Shown in pieces: positions 57,864-64,000 of a stretch of DNA of 64,000 bases; position 1 is the stretch's first letter; the number at the start of each line of letters is the position of its first letter. The position numbers and the translations under genes are program-made. The DNA is taken from the NCBI GenBank assembly GCA_007922195.1, contig ML681971.1, forward strand, positions 3,873,857 to 3,937,856, written 5' to 3'. The notes beneath the pieces are model-generated. The model searched no databases and had not been told where the DNA came from. It saw only the letters and a list, made by a program, of their open reading frames with translations. The stretch is from Podocnemis expansa. Taxonomy: Eukaryota; Chordata; Testudines; Podocnemididae.

Positions 57864-58399
57864 GCTGCCTTCAAGTGTGTCTTTGAACTATGGATCAATC
57901 CCAGAGACTGGTAAATGTGATGGGCATGGAGCCATCATTTCTTCCAGCTATGTGGAAAGAGTAAATAACTCCTTTATGGAGTGAGATTGCTAGAAACAAT
58001 AAGGAGCCACTGTCCTGGGTCAGGGCAGTGGCACATGTGTCTCCTCCCAGGGATCTGGCAAGGGCATCCTCTCCCTGGTTCTCTACTCCCCAGCTATTGC
58101 TTGTCTTGTGTGGAGACCCGCATCTCAATCCATTCTGACTGGGACATTTCTAGGCTGTCTTCCCTGTCTTATTGCCAGCTGAGACAAGCTTCCCAAGGAC
58201 ACCTGCATGCTTTGTCTTCCAAGATAAGAGTGTGGCTGCCACCAGTTACGGATACCACACTGCTCTTCTGATGCAAGCCTCTTTTGTTTTCCTGGTGAAA
58301 GCACATTAAAAACAATGATAAAACGTACACAGATGCTAATAAGCTCATTGGAGACTGCAAACTCCAATGTGAGCTCTTGTAGGAGCCCTTTTTCAGAAC
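57864..58399. other. unassigned DNA
   Basis: No gene recognised. Confidence 0.35.
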
Positions 58400-58613
58400 T
58401 AGGTATGTTGCTGCCCGGAGAAAAGGGCTGGGGCCTGGGCCCCGCCTCCTGCTACACTGTCCGCAGACCCGATCCAGCCATGGGTCTCTGGCCGGGGCCC
58501 AGATCAGGCCCTTGTGGCTGGCAGCCCAGGCTCGTGTCCCTGGTTGGACTTGGGGCACTGGTGCTGGGACTTGCAGATTGTGCCCTGTATGCCCAGTGCC
58601 AGTAACACCACTG
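58400..58613. mobile_element. GC-rich hAT-type MITE, CAGGGGCATCACTGGC family, inverse orientation
   Basis: The left end TAGGTATGTTGCTGCCC equals the right end of 15857-16160; the right end, inverted, CAGTGGTGTTACTGGCAC equals its left end. The flanks share only TTCA at matched positions. Confidence 0.65.
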
Positions 58614-58621
58614 TTCACAGA

Positions 58622-59278
58622 CCCACAAAGGGGGTCTCTTCTATAGTCACAAGTTTATAACAGCCTCATCTCATAGCTAGCATGCTCATGATGGGTTTAG
58701 GCAATTCAGAGGTCCTCTGCCTTGAGCTTCTAGTAAATGTTAGCTCATGGAATTTTCATGTTCAGGACCCAGCTTCTGAGACAATGGATCATGTGCATTC
58801 GTCTTATCCCCCAGATACTTCCTAGGAAATCCATTTCATTTGGCTTGTTACGAAAAGCCAGTTGAAGTACCTAATACATTCCAGAGGAAGGGTGTGAAAA
58901 GCCAACCGTCTGAGCAGTAGTTATACTAACCTAATCTCCTGTGTAGGCAGCGCCGGGCTGACAGGCAAGCATCTCCTGCTGACATAGCTAGCGCCTCTCA
59001 GCAAAGCTGGATTAGCTCCTGATGAGAGAAGCTCTTAGGCTGGTGTAGTAGTGTCTTCACTGAAGTGTTACAGCAAAGTGGCTGCACTGGTGATATGTAG
59101 CCACTGCAGTCCCTCTCCTAGAGAAATTTCACACATGACCACAATGAACCCCAAAAGTATTTCACCTAATTCAATAAGATTTAATTTCATTCAACATAGT
59201 GTGGGAAATTCGATCTGTCACAGCCATCACCTACATCTTGGGGCATTAGGACTAACTCGGGGAGAAGAGGAGGGGTTT
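58622..59278. other. unassigned DNA
   Basis: No gene recognised. Confidence 0.35.
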
Positions 59279-59578
59279 CTCTAGAGCAGTGGTTCCCAAC
59301 CTTTTTGAGGCTGGGGACCCCTTTTTAATTAAAAAAAAGTTTGAGGCCCCTGGCTGGAATTTTTATATGATGTGCGCCAGTGCCGCTGCAGGGCACAGTG
59401 TGGCCCGTGGGGGCAAAATATGGCTTCTGCTAGCAGATTGAGGCTCCCACCACTCCAGGGGAGCCTCCACCCGTGGGATCTAGCCCCTGCCAGCAGATTG
59501 AGGCCCCCACCATTCCAGGGGAGCCTCCCTGCCCCGTCCCTCCTCTCCAGTCTTCTTTACCTGCTGGCCTGACCGGTA

Positions 59579-59713
59579 GAGCCCTGCAAATCCACGGATA
59601 TCTGCATTATATCTATGGGTATCTGTATCTCCAGATACAATGAGGGTATCCACAGACCATTTTTTATGGATGCAGATTGGATCCAGGTCCACATATTTTT
59701 ATCTGCACAGAGC
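59579..59713. mobile_element. small TA-flanked element, copy A
   Basis: Ends GAGCCCTGCAAATC and, inverted, GCTCTGTGCAGATA; TA on both sides (59577-59578, 59714-59715). The interior is rich in GGATATC..GATACA repeats. A TA target suggests a Tc1/mariner-type origin, tentatively. Confidence 0.55.
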
Positions 59714-59715
59714 TA

Positions 59716-59831
59716 GAGCCCTGCAAATATGTGGATATCTGCATCCATGAATACAAAACGGATATCCGTGGACCATTTCTTGCGGATGCAGATTGGATAC
59801 AGATCCATGTATTTATATTCGTACAGGGCTC
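59716..59831. mobile_element. small TA-flanked element, copy B, tandem to A
   Basis: Starts GAGCCCTGCAAATATG directly after the TA that ends copy A and finishes with GTACAGGGCTC. Same orientation as A and similar interior. No TA follows on the right. Confidence 0.5.
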
Positions 59832-60104
59832 CTTCCCCCCCTTACCTGGCCAGAGTTGCTGGCACCTGGCCATCCCCCAGGCTACTCTCCCAAAGCATGT
59901 TCTAAGCATTCTCAGGGCGCAGGAGTTTTAAAAACTCCCTGCCGAGGGAAGGCTCTGTGCTGGCCGGAAGCCTGGGTCTCCATGGGAACCAGAGACCCTG
60001 GTGGCATCCTGCCGCAGCTCCAGGCCTGTCCACAGATCCCCTGAAACCACTCTGCAGCCCCTCAGGGGTCCCCAGACCCCAGATTGGGAACCACTTCTCT
60101 AGAG

Positions 60105-61091
60105 TCTAGGATCTGATTACAAACAGATGCTGAGGTACTGTGTCTGTGTCAGAACCAGCTGTGGTGAGTGTGACCCTGAGAGGAACAGATGCAGAGCTCC
60201 TTGGGGCACTAGACTGACTGGAAAGTGGGCTGGGAAGTGTGAGCAAAGAAACTCCCTCCAGTCTGATCATGTTGTGGTCAGAGAAATGGCTCTGTGGGCA
60301 TTCTAGGTAACTGATGAAGGGTACTTGACTCCGTTTTTGTTTTCTCCTCGTGCTGGAATTTGCCCAGAAAAACACTAGTATTGGCTCCCCATTGGGCTTC
60401 GAAGGCTGTTGCATTAATAAGCCAGTTGATCTGAGGCCAGTGTGGTTTTTGGGTGGGCAACATTTAGACACCCCACTGCTTGGAGTGAGCGAGAGCTTGA
60501 GTGGTGCCATTCAGGATAGATTCCCTCTGCCAATTTGGGTTAATGGTGTGCGCTGCACAGGGAGCTGTCCTGGAGGGTGTTGGCTGGTTGCCCACTCCAT
60601 GGGCTCTGATGGCTCACGCTGTCTAGTTTTCTCTGAGCCTGCAGGCTGTGCATACCTAGCTTTGCTTTGCAGATGGCTGCGTGCTTGCCTGTTGGGCTCT
60701 TGACTGCGTGAGTGGCAGATGCCCTTGTGTAAAGGCTAGATAGAGAAGGCTGTGAGTGGGGCTGAAGAAACAGTTACTGGTTAGTTGTGTTCATAGGACT
60801 AAGGGATTAAACTGGCTGTTGGTTGGGGAAAGAGAAAAGCTTTGGAGCAGGGAAGGAGAGATGGGAAAAGACCAAAGTGAGAGAAACTGCCATGGAATTG
60901 AAAATTAAACACAGAGAATTCTAGATAGCTAAATCCAAGGGCTGGCATAAATGGGACCAGAACTGAACTATGAGGAAAGGGCAGCAAGAGGGTGTCACAT
61001 GTGGCGCTTGGTGCTGTCCTCCTGTAAACCTAGATACAGTCCCCACTCCTGGAAGATGGGTGACTGCAGTCTCACCATTTCTGCTTTCCAG
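60105..61091. other. unassigned DNA, probably intronic
   Basis: No gene recognised before the candidate exon. Confidence 0.3.
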
Positions 61092-61168
61092 GTAGGGATT
61101 TTGACAGAGATGTGAAGGGACCTGCCAAGCCCTTGGAAGTAAGGATGCAGCACCAGAGAGACAAGAAC
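61092..61168 (+). CDS. candidate host-gene internal exon
   Basis: The best protein-like exon in the window. A pyrimidine-rich acceptor (CTGCTTTCCAG, ending 61091) and a near-perfect donor (AAC|GTAAGTG at 61168/61169) bracket 77 bases. From 61094 they encode 25 charged codons that begin RDFDRDVKGPAKPLEVRM and end QHQRDKN; the other two frames stop at once. The exon would enter in phase 2 and leave on a codon boundary. An in-frame Met at 61145 could be the start if upstream exons are untranslated. It lies about 20 kb downstream of the CpG island on the same strand and could be exon 2 of that gene. I do not recognise the family. Confidence 0.45.
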
Positions 61169-61786
61169 GTAAGTGCCTCACTCCAGCCTCTGGACTGAGC
61201 CTCTGTCTAGGATAGCAATGATCTTGGGTATGGTGAAAATTCTTCTGCATCCTAATAGTCCCGGTGTGGCCCCAGTGAGGTGAAACTACAGGTGGACTGA
61301 GCGCCTGGTAAGATCTTCGTGTTCTGTCTGTCCCTCCCTGCATCTGTCTACGTACAGTATTTATAAAGCACTTATTCTATTGATCTTCAAAGCCCTGATC
61401 CTGCTAATGGATCTACAGCTATGAACACTGCAGGAGTCAGCATGAGCAGGGCCTCCTGGAATATGCAAAAATCAGGACAAGCTGCAAAACTGGAAGCCAA
61501 ACTCTTTAAATCCTGATAGGTGGCGCTTAAGCCAGACACCCAATCAGTAACAAACCATGTGTCTGATTCCCCACACTGGTTGTGAAGAAACATAACAAAG
61601 TACAAACTTTCTGCTTTATTGCATTTCAGCCCCTGGTTTTCAACTAGCCACTGGGTATCTTAAAGAGAGAGATTCTCCTAACCCCAAAGGGCCAGCCACA
61701 TTACATAGAACAATATAGCTGTCGACCTTACCAAAAAGAGAGGAGTTCGTGGAGCTCTCTGTTCGTAGAAGTGGAGGAGGATTAGT
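61169..61786 (-). other. flank and probable 3' untranslated part of the R2-like element
   Basis: On the - strand this follows the retrotransposon stop. The 3' boundary is not visible: no poly-A or rDNA target phrase was found. On the + strand the first bases are intron after the candidate exon. Confidence 0.35.
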
Positions 61787-63761
61787 TTACACTTCTTGGT
61801 ACTGTCTGTGGCTGGTGAGGTGTTCTATGTAAATGTCCCGGGACCATCTAATGGTGTCGGACACCATGAGGCGACGCATCAGCCGGGAGTAGCGCCGTCC
61901 AACCCCGCGGGCCCGCAGCACGTCCTCGTTGGCAGGATCCCAGGAGCCTAGGGCGCTGACGATCAGGGCGTAGGTCTGGACCTGGTAGCCCTTGGACCTC
62001 AAGGAGTCCGCCAGCGGGGCGTATTTATCCACTTTTTGAGCCTGGGCCTCTAGGAAGGCTGGGGACCGTGATGTCGACCATGGTGATTTTCTTCTGGTCT
62101 TTGTCAGTGATGATATCAGGTCTCAGCAAGCTGTCTGTGCCAGGGATGGTATGGTTGACTGCGACCTCCCCAAGGTGAGGCAGGATTGGCTTGACCAGCC
62201 AGTTCTGGATTGCATTGTGTCTAAGCTGCCAGGCTCTGGAGTGGGGTTTGCAGCTGCAGAGGACATGGGGCAGGGTCTCATTGGAGTGACCGCACTTCCT
62301 GCAGCGTTTGTCCCAGTGACCGTGGCGGATGGCTCCATTCAGGGGAACGCAGTTGAGGCGGGCCCAGTGGATGAACTTCCAGTCAGCAAAGCGAGTGAAG
62401 CTGCCATCTTGGAGGAAATGATTGCTAGCGTCCCACTTGCTGGATAGCTCGAAGACCTTGCCCTGGTCAGGCTTCTTTTTGAGGTCAGCTATGTAGAGTG
62501 CGTGGACAGCAGCTTTCAAGATCCTTTCCAGCGTGCCTCTACCCTTGGGGGTGACGATAGAGCTGCCTTTGGTCCTGATGCTTGGTACCACAACGGAGAG
62601 CTCCTGGCGCTCCTCGCACCATAACCACCAGCAGCCGATACGTTTCCCCAGGCAGCATGTGGCGATCTGGGCCCGGGTCCAGAGGGAAGCGATGTCGCCC
62701 CAGTCTTAGCCAAATTCGCCTTCCAGGGAGCTGCTGAGGTAGGTGGCGATGTCTGCGCTGGAGGGTGGTCTCTTCAGTCGCTTTGTGGTGACCTCACGGA
62801 GGGAGTTTCTCGCGATGTTCCTGACGGTGGGGTCTGGGCAGGTCAGCAAGCGGAAGGCGTGGGTGATGGTGGCGATGTCGCAGAGATCTCCCATGCGGGG
62901 GACGTTAGCACCTCCCTGCTTGTGGCCAATGTAGATTAGCTCATTACTTGCTCTCACAGGGAGGAACAGCCACTTTTTCACAAGCCGGCGGATGGTGCTG
63001 TCAGCTTTGTTCAGGGGAACTTTTGCGACCGCTGAGCCTCGCAGAACGAATGCGATGCAGGGAATCAGGAAGGTGTTCAAGGCGTTAATCTTTTGCCAGG
63101 GTGCCAGGAGGGAGGAGTCAATCTTAGCAGCATCTTGCAGGATCGAGTGGATGGTATCATCAGGGGTCTGTTGAACGCGGAACCCCGTCGGTGTCCCCAG
63201 GTGCTGGTATGCCTGTTCTTCAAGGCAGATGACGGGCTCACCCTGGAAGAGGAATGGAGTGGGGGGGACACCGTCTTTCGTGCTGCCATCGATGTGGAGG
63301 GACGCACACTTCCTGGCATCGAAGTGCAGTCCCATCCAGTCGGCGATCAGGCTGGCAGTGTGCAGCATATGCTGGAGGCGTGCGGGGTTGTCCGCGATCA
63401 GGACCAGGTCATCTGTGTACACTAAGATGCTGGCTCTTTCTCCGTGGAGTTCAAGCCCTCCTGGACCATTGGCAATTGCCTGGATCAGCGGCTCCATGGC
63501 GAGGTTGAAGATGATGGGGCTGAGGGGACAGCCCTGCTTCACCCCCCTCCAGATGGGAATCTCAGCAGTCTCCCCCTCGACAGAGCGGATGGTGGTGGTG
63601 CACCCTTCGTAGATCTCTTGGAGCATCTGGAGAAAGGTGTTTGGCAGTCCGAATTCCTGGAGCGTAGTGAAGATGTGGCAGTGGGGAATGGAGCTGAAAG
63701 CGTTGGCTAGGTCTAGCCAGGCCATGGCGCACTGTTTTTGGGACCTCCAGGCAGTCTGGAT
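61787..63761 (-). pseudogene. R2-clade non-LTR retrotransposon, 3' two thirds (RT, CCHC, RLE endonuclease)
   Basis: Read from 63761 downward: reverse transcriptase with WLDLANAFSSIPH (motif A), GVKQGCPLSPIIFNLAMEPLI (motif B), VYTDDLVLIAD (catalytic motif C, YTDD) and YQHLGTPTGF. After a linker comes a CCHC knuckle CRKCG..NETLPHVLC, then the restriction-like endonuclease core RPDIITDKD..MVDITVP. The C-terminus, LGSWDPANEDVLRARGV and MVSDTIRWSRDIY, is the R2-type ending. Such proteins nick the target and prime reverse transcription from it. Only two lesions are seen: an in-frame TAA at 62706-62708 and a one-base frameshift near 62060, just after the endonuclease core. The N-terminal part is missing, cut by another element at 63762. 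The flanks are not ribosomal DNA. Confidence 0.85.
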
Positions 63762-64000
63762 CAATGTTCCCTCTAAGCTGCGCTGGCGCGCTGCAGCGCA
63801 GCCCGCCGCAGCCGCCAGCACAGGGAAGGCTGCTTCAAGGGAGCTCCTGTGGAGCTGGGAGTTTTGAAAACTCCCGCCCAGAAAAGCTCTAACGGAGCAT
63901 GCCCAGAAAATCTGGGCATGCTCCGTAGAGCTTCTCTGGCCCAGGAGTTAGGGCTGGCTGTGCTCCTCCAGTCCAGCCCCCAGGTAAGTTTGTGGGGGGC
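63762..64000. mobile_element. start of a hAT-type element, GTTCCCTCTAA family, runs off the window
   Basis: Left end CAATGTTCCCTCTAAGCTG, as in 12306 and 40479, followed by a longer CG-rich interior with a CATGCCCAGA..TCTGGGCATG inverted repeat (about 63899-63920). It interrupts the R2-like RT; its right end and duplication lie beyond 64000. Confidence 0.75.

Larger units (their letters stand above)
59287..60096. mobile_element. hAT-type element, CAGTGGTTCCCAACC family, perfect TSD, with nested TA elements
   Basis: Left end CAGTGGTTCCCAACC; right end, inverted, AAGTGGTTCCCAATC. Flanked by ctctagag on both sides (59279-59286, 60097-60104). It contains a short tandem CAGCAGATTGAGGC..CCACCA repeat and two TA-flanked small elements. 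Confidence 0.9.

Noticed and set aside
61720..61786. 28S rDNA junction at the 3' end of the R2-like element
   Set aside because: A GGTAAGG word is present on the - strand, but the expected continuation of the 28S target is not, so a ribosomal insertion is not supported.
1..64000. CRISPR array, bacterial operon or phage features
   Set aside because: Direct repeats are all degenerate minisatellites or transposon copies. Intron-like structure, LINEs and SINEs show a vertebrate genome.
1..64000. Endogenous retrovirus with gag, pol or env
   Set aside because: No retroviral protease, RT or envelope pattern was recognised. The RT relics present belong to CR1 and R2-like non-LTR elements, and the LTR-like stretch at 14.3-15.0 kb has no partner.

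Overview
The window is vertebrate nuclear DNA dominated by transposable elements, with no complete host gene that I can recognise. CR1 LINEs whose 3' end carries the ATTCTATG-type terminal repeat, a DIRS-type gag, an R2-clade retrotransposon, a tRNA-derived SINE and very many small hAT-type elements point to a sauropsid, most likely a turtle. That assignment is an inference from repeat content. The sequence carries 400 N at 6042-6441, so it is a scaffold.

Layout. Positions 1-5000 are mostly unassigned, with two weak exon-like segments near 4 kb. From 5 to 14 kb come a hAT-type element, a fold-back element around the N gap, a DIRS-type gag relic (7.1-9.4 kb) and GC-rich or palindromic elements. 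From 15.36 to 19.22 kb lies one large hAT element with a broken ZMYM1-like transposase, carrying two later insertions. From 20 to 37 kb there are four CR1 copies, three of them split by small hAT elements. From 37 to 41 kb there are further small elements. At 40.9-41.9 kb is a CpG-island-like promoter with a CCAAT box and a splice-donor-like site, probably the 5' end of a host gene read on the + strand. The 42-61 kb stretch looks like intron or intergenic DNA with scattered elements, and the best host-exon candidate is at 61092-61168. The right end (61.79-63.76 kb) holds the 3' part of an R2-like retrotransposon on the - strand, cut at 63762 by another small element.

The clearest result is structural. 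About two dozen short elements can be delimited to the base by their terminal inverted repeats and 8-bp target duplications, many with TA at the two central positions (nnnTAnnn). Several are nested: one sits in frame inside the hAT transposase, others inside CR1 copies, and at two places two elements lie back to back sharing the same 8-bp target. All boundaries and duplications were read by eye; family names beyond CR1, DIRS, R2 and hAT were not checked against a library.
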